Shown: positions 1-11,405, numbered from the stretch's first letter. The stretch: 64,000 nt of DNA from Tubulanus polymorphus (GCF_964204645.1 NC_134032.1:9110275-9174274); one strand, 5' to 3'. Notes: a model not told the origin generated them from the letters alone. Numbers and translations are program-made.

Positions 1-109
1 CAATTGTCTTTATATCGTTGGTGTATAGGATTAGGAAGGATTAGGCCTAGTTCAAACTTACGATTGATATTTCAGTGATACATGAACGAATATAACGGGT
101 TTACAGGTT

Positions 110-412
110 TTCTAAATTGATAAACTCGAATGTTATTTTCAATATGAAACTGGTCCCTGATATCAATAACACAACTGTTATCAATCGCGTTCCTTCGTCA
201 CAATCGGATGTGTTTACAATTTCTTTAGATTATACTGCTGTAGTTTTCGGACTGATTGAACAGTTACAGATACATGTAACATTGTGCGCAGATACAGAGT
301 ACACAGATCACTACATTGCTTCATCCTGTGATTGAACAGTGATTGTTCTCTCACCTTCACAATTCCCATCCGTCACTAAAACATCGTAACACTTCAACTT
401 ATCTAACCGCGG
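110..412 (+). repeat. Flank A, left copy of an inverted segment
   Basis: This segment matches the reverse complement of 13516-13800 with scattered substitutions and small indels. Shared landmarks include GTTCCTTCGTCACAATC and the end AATTCCCATCC. Both copies stop abruptly at TAACC, where a G-rich minisatellite begins. A 72-codon open frame lies inside it, but the divergence between copies includes frame-breaking indels, so I do not call a gene. Confidence 0.75.
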
Positions 413-414
413 GG

Positions 415-960
415 TTTGGGGAGGATGGGTAGGGTTGGGGGGAGGCAGGGGTAGAGGGAGGGTGGGAGGGATGGGGTCTGGGATGGCGGGAGGGAAGGGG
501 TTTGGGAGGGCGGGAGGGATGGGGTCTGGGAGGGCGGGGGGGATGGGGTCTGGGAGGGCGGGGAGGGATGGGGTCTGGGAGGGCGGGAGGGATGGGGTCT
601 GGGAGGGCGGGAGGGATGGGGTCTGGGAGGGCGGGAGGGATGGGGTCTGGGAGGGTGGGAGGGATGGGGTCTGGGAGGGCGGGAGGGATGGGGTCTGGGA
701 GGGCGGGAGGATGGGATCTGGGAGGGTGGGGAGGGTGAGAGGGATGGGGTCTGGGAGGGGGGCAGGGATTGGGTCTGGGAGGGAGGTAGGAATGAGGTCT
801 GGGAGGGATGGAATGAGGGAGGTTGGGATGTAGGGGTGGGCTGGGGACGATGGGTGGCGGTAGGACTTTGGAGGGAGGGGTGAAGGATCTAGGTGGGTGG
901 TAGTGTAGGGTTTAGGGTATAGGTGGGCGGTAGTGAAGGTTTTAGGTGGGTGGGGATTTA
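415..960 (+). repeat. G-rich 24-bp minisatellite, array 1
   Basis: Tandem units of about 24 bp with core GGGATGGGGTCTGGGAGGGC are nearly exact between about 500 and 710 and degrade on both sides. The + strand is almost entirely purine with many GGG runs, so each unit could form a G-quadruplex. Because 24 is a multiple of three, long open frames appear in several frames at once; these are artefacts. Confidence 0.9.
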
Positions 961-1125
961 GGGTCAGGTACAGTCGTGGTAGTTATTTTTAGTCTTGAAC
1001 TTCAGGATATTTCAGAAAATGCGTCCCATTTTTTTATTGTATTCTAATAACCAATTAATATGAAACACCTTTAGGTACTGTAAGGCATCATTAAACGAGA
1101 CTTGTACATGTTATTTTACAGTCGT
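961..1125. other. No feature seen
   Basis: Unique AT-rich sequence with no supported coding or repeat signal. Confidence 0.5.
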
Positions 1126-1222
1126 TACGCATGACAAGCTGGTTAAATGGACTATTAGTTTTACTGGTTTATATCGCGAATGCCTTCTACAAGACCCAGG
1201 TTCGATCCCTGGTTAGTGCGCA
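1126..1222 (+). other. tRNA-like sequence (tRNA pseudogene or SINE head)
   Basis: A T-arm CCAGG-TTCGATC-CCTGG with a full 5-bp stem contains a Pol III B box (GGTTCGATCC). An A-box-like AGCTGGTTAAATGG lies upstream. TACGCAT can pair with GTGCGCA at the far end with one mismatch and one wobble. The middle is too long and irregular for a normal anticodon arm, so it is probably a decayed tRNA or tRNA-derived SINE. Confidence 0.45.
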
Positions 1223-1624
1223 TAGTTTCACTGTCGCGAGATAATTGCCCCCCGATATTTGAATGGACTTACTTTACAATTTTTTTAGGGCTGTTATTCA
1301 AGTTGGCCATGAATGAGGAATTTACTTGAATGGTAGAAACTGTGCCGCGGTTGCGACCGAAATATAGCTTAACGAGCAATTCGATTATTTGACAATTATT
1401 TACGTTATAATTACTGTCGAAAGCTGGTGGCGTACTGCTTCTTTTTGAATACGTTGCCAGTAGAAATTCACCAGCATTCTATCTAGCGACGAGTATGTAC
1501 GTATTGATGGAGTGAAACACTGAGAATAGGGAATTCCCAGGAAATCCCAACAAATATAGGCCTAGGGGATATTTGTAAAAATCACATTGTGTAGAACGAT
1601 AACCACACTCAAACGTGGTAAACG
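1223..1624. other. No feature seen
   Basis: AT-rich non-coding sequence without repeats or long open frames that I can support. Confidence 0.5.
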
Positions 1625-1777
1625 GATAATAAGATAAAAACCCACTATCTACAGATTAAAAGAATTTAAAAACAAGAATTTATTAATTCAATCTAAAATA
1701 TATATAAGACACGACGTTTCGATCTCACCCTAGAGATCATCGTCAATCTGTAGATAGTGGGTTTTCATCTTATTATC
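1625..1777. mobile_element. MITE with 33-bp terminal inverted repeats
   Basis: Positions 1625-1657 and 1745-1777 are inverted repeats identical at 32 of 33 positions (they begin GATAATAAGAT). The 153-bp element has no coding capacity. Its interior holds a stem-loop at 1712-1744. A longer, more diverged relative lies at 17954-18254. No clear target duplication is visible. Confidence 0.85.
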
Positions 1778-1799
1778 ACATTGTGTTTCGTGCACAAAG

Positions 1800-2047
1800 T
1801 ACATACTACCATTAACCCTCTCCCTTAGAAAAGTATGTACGCTTTGAGCTCACCCCCTCCCCTCCCTCTGTAAGCTTTTGTGCGGATTTCTGAAACTCCT
1901 CTCCCCCTAGGTGCGCACGTACTTTATTCACAGCCCGGAACGCCGTGTAAACGCTCACCAAAATTTGGTCCAGTCTAGATTTGGACCGGACCAGGTACGG
2001 ACCCATTTAGACTGGTCTAACTAGTCGTCGTGTGAACGTGGCTTATA
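1800..2047. other. Possible degraded C-rich MITE-like sequence
   Basis: CCCCCTCCCCTCCC tracts lie next to GTACGCTTT and GTGCGCACGTAC, loosely resembling the element at 18337-18502. No clear ends are visible. A 64-codon minus-strand open frame here has no supporting feature. Confidence 0.25.
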
Positions 2048-2250
2048 ACTTGGCATAAAATCAGGAAAACTTTTCATTAATCGTTAATGATTTTATGCTG
2101 AGATATACGTTGACATAAAATCAGCAAAACCTTTTATTAATCGTAAATAAATTTATGTTGAGATAATAACTCGACATCAATTCAGCTAAACTTTTTATTA
2201 ATCGTTAATGAATTAATGCTGAGACAATAACATAATAGCTATGTTGAGAA
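2048..2250. repeat. Tandem repeat, three units of about 60 bp, each a hairpin
   Basis: Three diverged units share CATAAAATCAG, TTTTTATTAATCGT and TTATGCTGAGA. Within a unit the left CATAAAATCA and right TGATTTTATG arms are complementary, so each monomer can fold into its own hairpin. Confidence 0.7.
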
Positions 2251-3445
2251 ATATCACAACTGAAAATATAATTTTCATTTCTCGTAAATGATGTGCCCAG
2301 GACGCTTTCAGTAGTAATCACTTTAATCAATTTTCAGATTCTCTTCATTTGCCTTCAGCAGTAGGCGGCACAGATCACTTCACTTTTTGAAGATAGATCA
2401 ATATCGATAGTAGTTAGTTATCCTAGTGTTTTCACAAAGAGGGGACACGTTTTCTGAAATAAACTGCACAATTTATAGGTGGAACAACTGTACAATTTAT
2501 TGGTGGACAATGATGACACGGATTGACAAAGACAGAGAGACTATTGTTCTATTATACATCCAGCAACTTTCATATTTTTGAATAGATTCTATTGACATCA
2601 GTATATTCCAAGCTGAGACTTCTTGTTTTCTGAACAGAATAAAAGGCCCTGTGAACTAGTTATACGTATATCAGGAAATCTTTTAGAACCTGATCTTATT
2701 TTACCCCAAGTTTGCACAGCTTCTTCCCACTACTTTGTGTGGGTAGTTCACTTTGATAAAGCGCATTTATGCATCTTAGTTACGGATCTTAGAATATAGC
2801 TGCAAAGCTGATAACGGGTTTCTGCCTTGCTGGATAAAATGTCGTACTCGGAAGCGTACAAGGTTTCATCCGTATCAGTCATAAAAACAAACGGCTATTT
2901 TAAGGACCTAAGGGTCCACTCACATACTGGTAGCACATTTATACATCTTAGTTATGGATCTAAGATTATTTCTGTGATCAGAATTATTTCAGATCGCACT
3001 GATTTATTTGTATGAAATACGTCAATTTATTTTCTCAGTTTTAATGTAATTGCGTATGTTGTAATTAATTGTAAATACCGATTTTTTTCCTCCATATACC
3101 ATAAAATGGTTGGAGTTTAATTAATATTCGTATTAATTGATAACATCAAATAGGTATTATTGCATCCAAGTTTACGAGCGGCCTTTCGAACCCATCAGAC
3201 TTACGTGTGAAATATATTCCTTACGAAAAATATGATTCCGATAAAATCATCAGGATCTGTAAGATCTTCGAATGCTGTGGCTGTTTTTGATGAATCACCG
3301 TTATGAAAGCCGTAAACATTTATCATAAGGATTTATTACTCCCACATTGAAGAAACAATCCACCGCGGATTGAAACCATTCAAATTTGTGCAGTTTATGA
3401 AATAGCAGTTCACTTGTCCACAAGCCTGGGCTGGTATCTATGGAA
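2251..3445. other. No feature seen
   Basis: About 1.2 kb of AT-rich sequence. Short open frames up to about 62 codons show no recognisable domain. Confidence 0.5.
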
Positions 3446-3449
3446 GGGC

Positions 3450-3620
3450 TAAAATGACATACCAGTTGCTAGCTGCTAGTTGCTAGTTGCAAATTGCCAA
3501 TTGCTAGTTGCCAAATGCTTGTTGTCAAATGCTCATTGCCAGTGGAGCATTTTTTTTCAATCCATCTGCTAGCGCCACCTCAATATACATATTTGTATAT
3601 ATTTTTTTACCGCACATCAA
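3450..3620 (+). repeat. GCTAGTTGC-rich repeat, copy 1
   Basis: Internally repetitive sequence built from GCTAGTTGC and AATTGCC motifs, followed by GCTAGCGCCACCTC. The reverse complement of 9145-9295 carries the same order of motifs, so the two form an inverted pair of a dispersed repeat. Confidence 0.6.
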
Positions 3621-3659
3621 ACGTGAATATCAATAACGCGATACTTACTCACTTAATCC

Positions 3660-4269
3660 TCTTCATCCCATATGGGACATAAGGCCATGATGAACTTCTT
3701 CCAATTGGACCGGTCCTTAGCTGTGTTTTGAGCCTGGTCCCAGATAAGACCAGCTGGTTATCCTGTTGAGCCAGAATATGCGACATATTTTTCGAAGACA
3801 TCGATTGTGGAAGGTGTTAAGTTTGTCCGTGTCACTTTTGATGATTCGTAAACATTCTGCTCCATAAGGAAGAACTGACTTGCATTGCTGTTATACAACC
3901 TCAGTTGTGTCTTGAGACTATACTGTTGGGACTTCCAAATAGTTTGAAACTGTGTTAAAGCTCCACAGGCTTTGCCTTAATGGATCTCAATGTTTTTTTC
4001 AGTGCCACTGTCTTTACTGATCAGGCTTCCAAGGTAGACCGAATCTCCGACATCCTCAATATTTTCATCGTCGATTTCCACTGGAGTTTCGTTGGCATTC
4101 AAACTATAGCTTTAGTATTTGAGATGTTTACATTTAACACAGTCTGCTTTAAGAATTAATTCAGTCTGTTGGTTTTTTCCTGCATATCATTGTGTTTAGT
4201 AGACAAAGCTCTTCAGACAAGTATGTTCAGTGGTCTTTCTCATAACCCAACCAATAGTGATGAGAAAGA
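3660..4269 (-). pseudogene. Non-LTR retrotransposon, 3' part of pol (split element)
   Basis: The minus strand translates, with stops and frameshifts, into the end of a LINE reverse transcriptase and its C-terminal region. Readable pieces include FLITIGWVMRKTTE, VYLGSLISKDSGTEK, YSLKTQLRLYNSN and TFHNRCLRKICRI-like text in mixed frames. It continues the reading of 6474-7506 after removal of the element at 4274-6469, so both parts are one dead copy. Its exact clade cannot be fixed by eye; it looks like an endonuclease-type LINE. Confidence 0.8.
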
Positions 4270-4273
4270 GTAT

Positions 4274-6469
4274 TGTTGATGATAATGATTAATTTATTTC
4301 TTTATTATACAACAAGATACAACAGTTGAATGTTTAGAAATGACCATCTGACTTTATTTATATCTAAGCCCTATTTATATCTAAGCCCTTAATCCAGGAG
4401 CCAATCAGAGGCCGCCGCGATATTAGTGTTTATACCTCGGGTTATACCTGGGTGGCCTGGTCCACTGGATTAATTAAGTGCTAAAGTGCGTATTGGACTT
4501 TTAACTTTGAATTATTTTCACACAAAATATATAATAAGAATGATTCCACACAAGATCTAAAGTAAAGTACATGAACATTTCGATGTTTTAATACATACAC
4601 CACTGTGATATTATCCACAAACAAATTTACGATTGTTTCTTTGAAACTCCAGTATTCAACCGCGCCAAAAATTCACCAATGAAAATGTGAGGCGACTCAA
4701 ACTCGCTGGTATAAAGCGTATCATTATACAAACAGCCAATATCCCGCATTGATGCATCAGTGTATAGCGTCTCTTCTTTGTCATAGTAGCATTTACAAGT
4801 GTCCAATTCGATTACGTAACGCAACACGTACTGAATCATTGTGTCAAACTCTCCTGTGAGTTAGGCAAATCATTATGTCGAACTCTCCTGTGAGTTGGGC
4901 AACAGGCCAGCGTAACGTTTGCGCTATGAACAATACATAACCACAAATTCTCGTCACCTATTTCGCGGTCACAATGGCAGCGGCTGCTTGTTGCAGCAAT
5001 AGATATAGGGAACGCTTTCGCTTATATCCTAGCATAATTTCTCCACTGTGCGAATAAAATACATAATCCTAGGTACTTAATTCTTTGAGTCGGTTCCGTA
5101 ATGCTCTTCTTTCGATTAACGGTATACCAATCTCTTCTTCTGGTTGTTGAATTTAGCTCTCAGTATCCAAACGCAATTGATCAGGACCCAGTTCCACAGT
5201 TCTGAGTTAGATTTAACTTTGAGTTAAAGTTAGTTCATTTTCATTGAGTTAACTCAGAGTTAAATCTTAACTCACAACTGTGGAAGTGGACCCAGGGCCT
5301 CGATTTTGCAACAGTATATCATGAATGTATATCTTAAACCATACGCTTGTAAGACTACTGACTAACGCTCCATAGAAACATTGTGAAAGCCACGGTCCGC
5401 ACGCATGCCCTAATGGCATTCTAGTAAATTGGTAGTAACCCCTTCGATAGTGTAATCCTAAGGGCTTTCAAAATTCTCATCAATTGGCATGTGCAGAAAC
5501 GCGTCAGAAATATCAATCTTCGTAAAGAACATATTCTGTTCTTTATTATCTAACGCGGACGCCACAGTAGGTAACTTGAACGGGGAGGCTTCAGCAACGG
5601 AGTAGTGTCAGACATATCGTAAATTGGTCGCATAGACCCGTCAGGTTTCCCCATTTATATGTCCTGTGACATAGTATTGGGTCAGTTTCTTTAGTTGGTT
5701 CGATGTGCCTTGATTCACTGAAACCTCATCTATCTGATCGATAATGCCAGAGGCCTTAGTTTCATGGTACATATGTCTGTACCCAGGTTTAATGTTTAAC
5801 CTGTATCCATTTTTGATGACAGCATTGACCACGTGGTCTTACGTACTGTTGGTAAGATGCGAGAGATTTTTCTTAGTTTGTAGAATAACCCCGGGAGTTT
5901 CTGCTTCCCATAAATTAGCCGCTGAACCATATCTTTAGGTCCAGAGTCCGAGTACTCATCCAGTGGAATCAATTCTTCGACCGGTAAATCCTTAACGGGA
6001 TGATCTCCAAGGGGTTCCCTGCAAATCATGCCGGACATCTGCATCAGGCTCGAACACTGGTAACCATTCATCTGGCCAATCTTCGAAACCACTATTCGGC
6101 TGCATCTATCTGTTGTAGCAGCTCGTCTGTGATGTCTTCAATATCTTCTGACACATCAAAACATCATATAATTCAGCAAGTCAACAAAATCATCGGGCAT
6201 ATCAAGTTCAGCTTGGATTTCTGCTAACATCGTAGCATCATCTTCATCGTTGCCAGGTAAAATTCTAAACGGAATCTTTGGTGCCTTTCTTCTTGAAAGG
6301 TTTGAACCTGGCTTGCTTCTACGTCTAAAAGGGCTGGACCGGAGGCTTCTTTTCTTTCTCAGGCTTAACTTCCTTGAAGACCACTGGATCTATGATGATA
6401 CCGGCTTTCTTTACAGCTGTGTGTTTGGCATCAGCTATGGCCGTGGGGCATCCATGAGTCATCACAACA
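4274..6469 (-). mobile_element. Reverse-transcriptase element (Ty3-like pol), inserted in the LINE
   Basis: Ends are TGTTGATGA and TCATCACAACA, flanked by GTAT at 4270-4273 and again at 6470-6473. Minus-strand translation gives DGSMRPIYDMS, FTKIDISDAFLHMPIDENFE and YYQFTRMPLGHACGPWL, which are palm-domain motifs of an LTR-type reverse transcriptase, then a YxDD-like YIHD at about 5310-5330. An RNase H-like LYTDASMRDIG follows at about 4750. The frame is broken many times. I see no long terminal repeats, which is odd for a clean insertion with TG...CA ends. A DIRS-like origin is possible. Confidence 0.7.
5184..5293. mobile_element. Palindromic MITE inside the RT element
   Basis: GGACCCAGTTCCACAGTT at the left and the complementary AACTGTGGAAGTGGACCC at the right end a nearly symmetrical element of about 110 bp with arms of roughly 43 bp. 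It interrupts the reverse transcriptase just after its YxDD-like motif. Confidence 0.75.
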
Positions 6470-6473
6470 GTAT

Positions 6474-7506
6474 CAAACCTGACGTACACCAGACTTCAAA
6501 CCATTCTGTAAGATTATTTTCTAGGATGATACTGCATACAAAATGATGCTAGAAGAGTTTGATCATAGTAGCAATTCCATATGCTCTTAGTATTTTCCAT
6601 AGAGATTATCGATGAATGCTGTAAAAAGCCTTCTGAAATGGATGAACTTAATGTACAGTGAAGCATTTCATTCTGCACATTGCTCGATGTTTCTTAATGC
6701 TAAGATTTGGTTGATTGAGATGCGCCCTTTCTTTAATAGCACCATCAATATGGGACTGCATACCTGCATACTGAATACCTTGCTTGGAATTGTGAGTATG
6801 GTGATCCCTCTCCAATTATCACAACCTTGAAGATCTCCTTTCTTAGGGATATTGACAATGAGTCCCTTAGTCCAGTTGCTAGGGATGAAGGCTTCCTCCC
6901 ATATTGATGCAAACAGATTGGTGAGGACTGCAGTTGCCATTTTCACATTACCTTTCAGGTCTCAGCGTAGATACAGTCAATGCCAGCCGCTTTCCCACTT
7001 TTCAGGGATCTGATGGCTTTTCTTACTTCTGCTGCAGTTGGAGAACTGGTGTCTCGCTCTAAATCTGCTTGTGCTGGTTCAGGGTTGTCAGGGTTGTCTG
7101 GTTCATGTCATCATTCTTACCTTTGATTTCCATTCTTATCTTTAATTGCTGCTGACTGGCTGGAGTTTATCTTCCCACATAATTGTTTTGTGATATTGTA
7201 TACATGGCTCATTTCACCCCAAGCAGTGGCCTCTTCAGCTTCAGTTTCTAGGTTTTCAACGTAGTTTCTCTTGTCTCTTCTGGCACTTTTCTTCACGTCT
7301 TTGTTTTTCCATAGAGTATAACTTTTGGAAGGTTTGATCTGGTTTTTTAATCTAGGCGACTTGGCTTTGAGCAAGTTTTTCATCAGCTCTCTATGCTGTT
7401 TGTCTTTGACCATGTTTCTTTGATGATCCACTCTTTGTCTTTCTTCTTCTGGTGACCAAGGGTTAATTTCAATGTTTCTTCTTAGGCTGTATTTTTCATT
7501 TACCAT
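6474..7506 (-). pseudogene. Non-LTR retrotransposon, central part (linker and RT)
   Basis: The open stretch 7117-7506 encodes a lysine-rich linker. Positions 6668-6946 encode the RT fingers, with NWTKGLIVNIPKKGDL, CDNWRGITIL and ALRNIEQCAE. The reading continues through LYIKFIHF and SLWKILRAYGI-like text to VRQGLIL-like text at about 6475, where the RT element interrupts it. Frameshifts and stops are present. It abuts the minisatellite at 7507, and the endonuclease domain is missing. Confidence 0.8.
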
Positions 7507-8745
7507 TTGTTTGGTTCACGGCCCTGGTTTGGTGACCGGAGTCAATATTTGGTTCACGGCCGTGGTTTGGTGACCAAAGAGTCCGTTAGGTTCACGGCCC
7601 TGGTTTGGTGACCTGTGAGTCAACAGTCTGGATCCCGGCCCTGGTTTGGTGACCAAAGAGTCAATGTTTGGTTCACGGCCCTGGTTTGGTGACCAAAGAT
7701 TCAAAGTTTGGTTCACGGCCCTGGTTTGGTGACCAAAGATTCAATGTTTGCTTCACGGCCCTGGTTTGTCGACCAAAGATTCAATGTTTGGGTCACGTCC
7801 CCGGTTTGGTGACCAAAGAGTCAATGTTTGCTTCACGGCCCTGGTTTGGTGACCAAAGAGTCAATGTTTGCTTCACGGCCCTGGTTTGGCGACCAAAGAT
7901 TCAATGTTTGGGTCACGTCCCCGGTTTGGTGACCAAAGAGTCAATGTTTGCTTCACGGCCCTGGTTTGGTGACCAAAGAGTCAAGCTTTGGTTCACTGTC
8001 CTGTACTGGTGACCAAAGATTCAAAGTTTGGTTCATGGCATGGTTTGGTGACCAAAGATTCAATGTTTGCTTCACGGCCCTGGTTTGGTGACCAAAGATT
8101 CAATGTTTTGGTCACGGCCCTGGTTTGGTGACCAAAGAGGCAATGTTTGCTTCACGGCCCTGGTTTGGTGACCAAAGAGGCAACCTTTGGTTTACTGCCC
8201 TGGTTTGGTGACCAAAGAGTCAAGCTTTGGTTCACTGTCCTGTAATGGTGACCAATGTTTCAAAGTTTGGTTCATGGCATGGTTTGGTGACCAAAGATTC
8301 AATGTTTGCTTCATGGCCCTGGTTTGGTGACCAAAGATTCAATGTTTTGGTCACGGCCCTGGTTTGGTGACCAAAGAGGCAATGTTTGCTTCACGGTCCT
8401 GGTTTGGTGACCAGAGAGGCAACCTTTGGTTTACGGCCCTGGTTTGGTAACCAAAGAGTCAAGCTTTGGTTCACTGTCCTGTAATGGTGACCAATGATTC
8501 AAAGTTTGGTTCATGGCATGGTTTGGCGACCAAAGATTCAATGTTTGGGTCACAGCCCTGGTTTGGTGACCAAAGATTCAACTTTTGGTTTAGGGTCCTG
8601 GTTTGGTGACCAATGCGTCAGCATTTGGTTCACGGCCCTGGTTTGGTGACAAAAGAGTCAGTTTGGTTCATGGCCTTTGTTTGGTGACCAAAGATTCAAC
8701 GTTTGGTTCACGGCCCTGTTTTGGTGACCTGAGAGTCATTCAGGT
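7507..8745 (+). repeat. 39-40 bp minisatellite, forward array
   Basis: About 31 units contain GGTTCACGGCCCTGGTTTGG followed by TGACCAAAGAGTCAATG. Every good unit carries the perfect 13-bp palindrome TTTGGTGACCAAA. There is higher-order structure: a six-unit block of about 239 bp recurs at 7981, 8220 and 8459, and a three-unit block recurs around 7740-7980. Apparent open frames here are repeat artefacts. Confidence 0.95.
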
Positions 8746-9060
8746 GGGGTGCAGAAACGAATGCAGAAACGAAGCAATATATTTAAAAGATGAAATATAG
8801 GTTGGCATCTCTGCTCCTCATTTGAACCTGATGGCTACACTCACCCACAGCATGAACCCCTGCCACGCTAGGTCGGGGGCAGGAACATGTGCAGCTTTGC
8901 CACATGAAAACTTGCAGCACCAATCAGATTGCTTGTTGTATAATCGCCGAGTTCAATTTCACAGAAGATCTATAAATGGGAAAACCCAACTAAAATAAAA
9001 CAGGATTTCTGATTTGATAATAATGACATCATCTAAGCTGTGCGTGTATGTGTGCACTCT
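8746..9060. other. No feature seen
   Basis: Unique sequence between the minisatellite and a tRNA-like motif; nothing recognisable. Confidence 0.5.
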
Positions 9061-9061
9061 G

Positions 9062-9130
9062 TCTAGTGTGACAGGGTTTTGTACCGTGACAGTCTTTATG
9101 ACATCAGGTTCGAATCCCTGCTGGGGGAGG
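9062..9130 (+). other. tRNA-like B box, possible SINE head
   Basis: GGTTCGAATCC at 9108-9118 is a perfect Pol III B box within a partial T-arm. An A-box candidate lies about 40 bp upstream. No full cloverleaf can be drawn. Confidence 0.35.
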
Positions 9131-9144
9131 ATGGTTTTTTACTG

Positions 9145-9295
9145 GGTATCATCTTTTGATAATCATGCAGTAAATAACAGAAATATGCACCGAGGTGGTG
9201 CTAGCGGACGAACAAGCAATTATCAATAAACAAACTAGTAATAACTAAACTAGCAATAAGCATATGGCAATTAGCAACTAGCAACTGGCATGTCC
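9145..9295 (-). repeat. GCTAGTTGC-rich repeat, copy 2 (inverted)
   Basis: The reverse complement carries CCAGTTGCTAGTTGC, then GCTAGCACCACCTC, matching 3450-3620 in motif order with substitutions and gaps. Confidence 0.6.
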
Positions 9296-10634
9296 CTAAA
9301 CGCTTCCATATGAATCAGCGGCCGTGAATCGGCAGCACCAATTGAATTCTGCGGACTACAAATCAGACAAATTAATTCAATACGGATTTTATCGCTTGCA
9401 AGTTGTTCAAGATCGAGGAATCGTTCATGCAGAAAACCCGTTATTGCTAGTTGTTAGAGATTGCGGAATAATTAATGCAGAAAACCCGTTATCGTTGCTT
9501 TACAGCTATATTTCTCATCCCTGAAGATGAATATTATTGTCGCGCAAATCCGAGGTCACATTGTCAGACGATATTATTTTTTTCCTTATCATTGTATCAA
9601 TGGTTAGTTTTATTTCTCTTTGTTACAATTATTTTGCCATTTTTCACGATCATATCAGTTTATTTGAAAGTTGTTTCATCATCAGCAGTTTAAGTATTTG
9701 AAATTTTATCAATGCTTCGATTTGTCAGTTTTTATGATGAAGCTCTTTGACGTTTGTTTGATCAACGCATTATTCCAGACTCTAATCTACGTTATTGACG
9801 CATTATAGTACAGATTGTGAACCCATTTAGGGTTCAAAGCCACCACAACAACCATGTCGCAACAACTTTTCAGCGACATGACGCCGAAAACTTTTCCCAC
9901 ACTCTAGCAACAACGATGCAGCTTCATGCGCTGCGTCTGTCACTATCGTACAGGGATGAAAATCTTCCGACCATAGACGGATTTCCGACCTTTTCTAACA
10001 TTTTCTTTATTCCTGAGAACAGTGTAAATCACCTCAATCGCTTTAATCACCTAAATCACGGGCGTCACATCGGAGCGCTCCGTAGTTAGGAGTGCTCCTT
10101 AAGACGGTTTTCGGCAGTTGTTAGAGCAACTGTGGAGTCGAAGAAACCAATATGGTGTTTCATTCAAAAAGCGGCTCTAATTCAGGCCCAAACTATTAAC
10201 ATTTTGACCAAAAGGAAGTAAGTTTTTTGGCTAAGAGTTACTGATTTTTGTTCCCCAAAACAGGCGCACACTCAGGTGAACATGCCGCATTGCATCAAAA
10301 ATATCAAGCATGTTAGATATTGGCGGAGAAAAAAAACCGACAAAAACCGGCTAGCAATTACCCCCACAGACTAGGTTATTTTGACGGTGGTGTACTTGCG
10401 GTGGCTTTGATGCTAGTGTACGGCCCACTTAAGCTTTATACATTTGATCATGTGGGTGACCGTGTCTGATCAATCCATTATGGCCAGGTTTCAAAACATG
10501 CAACGCTCAATTTCATGTTATGTGCATTTTGATCAGCAGTGACCATTTCAATTGGATAATGGCTAAAAACTGCTCCGCATATAATGTTTTAAATATCTCA
10601 GTTATTCTTAGTTTAATGCCAACTTAGTATAGTA
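9296..10634. other. No feature seen
   Basis: A local repeat, GCAGAAAACCCGTTAT, occurs twice at about 9430-9490. Open frames up to 90 codons (9817-10089) show no domain and no splice context. Confidence 0.45.
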
Positions 10635-11405
10635 CTGAACCAGGGCCGTGAAACAAACTTTGCATCTATTCTTAACAAACCTGGCCCATGAAACTCGCCT
10701 TAAATGAGGGCTGTGAGCCAAATATATTCTCATGTTATAAACCAAAGCCATGAGCTAAATTGACCCTCCGTGGTCACCAAAACAGGGCTGTGAACCAAAC
10801 TCTAAATCTTTGGTCACCAAACCAAGGCCTTGAACCACTGACTCCTAGGTCACCAAACCAGGGCTGTGAACCAAACTAACTTTTTCGACACCAAACCAGG
10901 GCCGTGAACCAAATGTTGACTCTTTGGTCACAAAACCAGGGCCGTGAACCAAATGTTGACTCTTTGGTCACCAAACCAGGGTCGTGAACCAAACTTTGAC
11001 TTTTATGTCAACAAACCAGGGCCGTGGACTAAACATTGACTCTTTGGTCACCAAACCAAACTAACTTTTTCGACACTAAACCAGGGCCGTGAACCAAATG
11101 TTGACTCTTTGGTCACCAAACAAGGGCCGTAAACCAAACTTTGACTTTTATGTCAACAAACCAGGGCCGTGGACTAAACATTGATTCTGATGTCACCAAA
11201 CCAGTGCTGTGAACCAAACTTTGACTCTTTGGTCACCAAACCAGGGTCGTGAACCAAACTTTGACTCTTTGGTAATAAAACGAAAACCTTGAACCAAGCT
11301 GACTCTGGTCACCAAACCAGGGCCATCAACCAAAAGTTGGCTGCTTGGCTACCAAACCAGGGTCATCAACCAAACTTTGAATCTTTGGTCACCTAACCAG
11401 GGGCC
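10635..11405 (-). repeat. 39-40 bp minisatellite, reverse array
   Basis: This is the reverse complement of the 7507-8745 family, about 19 more diverged units (TTTGGTCACCAAACCAGGG, CCGTGAACCAAA). A larger block is repeated near 10870 and 11050. A solitary monomer, CACGGCCCTGGTGACC, lies at about 12780. Confidence 0.92.

Noticed and set aside
435-833. 132-codon Gly/Arg-rich open frame in the G-rich minisatellite, and similar frames at 13144-13617
   Set aside because: The period is a multiple of three and the sequence lacks T-rich stop contexts, so all forward frames stay open; there is no start, splice or domain evidence.
1712-1744. Hammerhead-ribozyme-like core (GATGA...CGAAAC) in the MITE
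   Set aside because: The conserved U of CUGAUGA is absent, and the segments before and after the core pair with each other, which is the wrong topology for a hammerhead.
7668-8012. 114-codon repetitive open frame in the 39-bp minisatellite
   Set aside because: It is produced by the tandem unit; the opposite strand is open too and the unit length varies between 39 and 40 bp.
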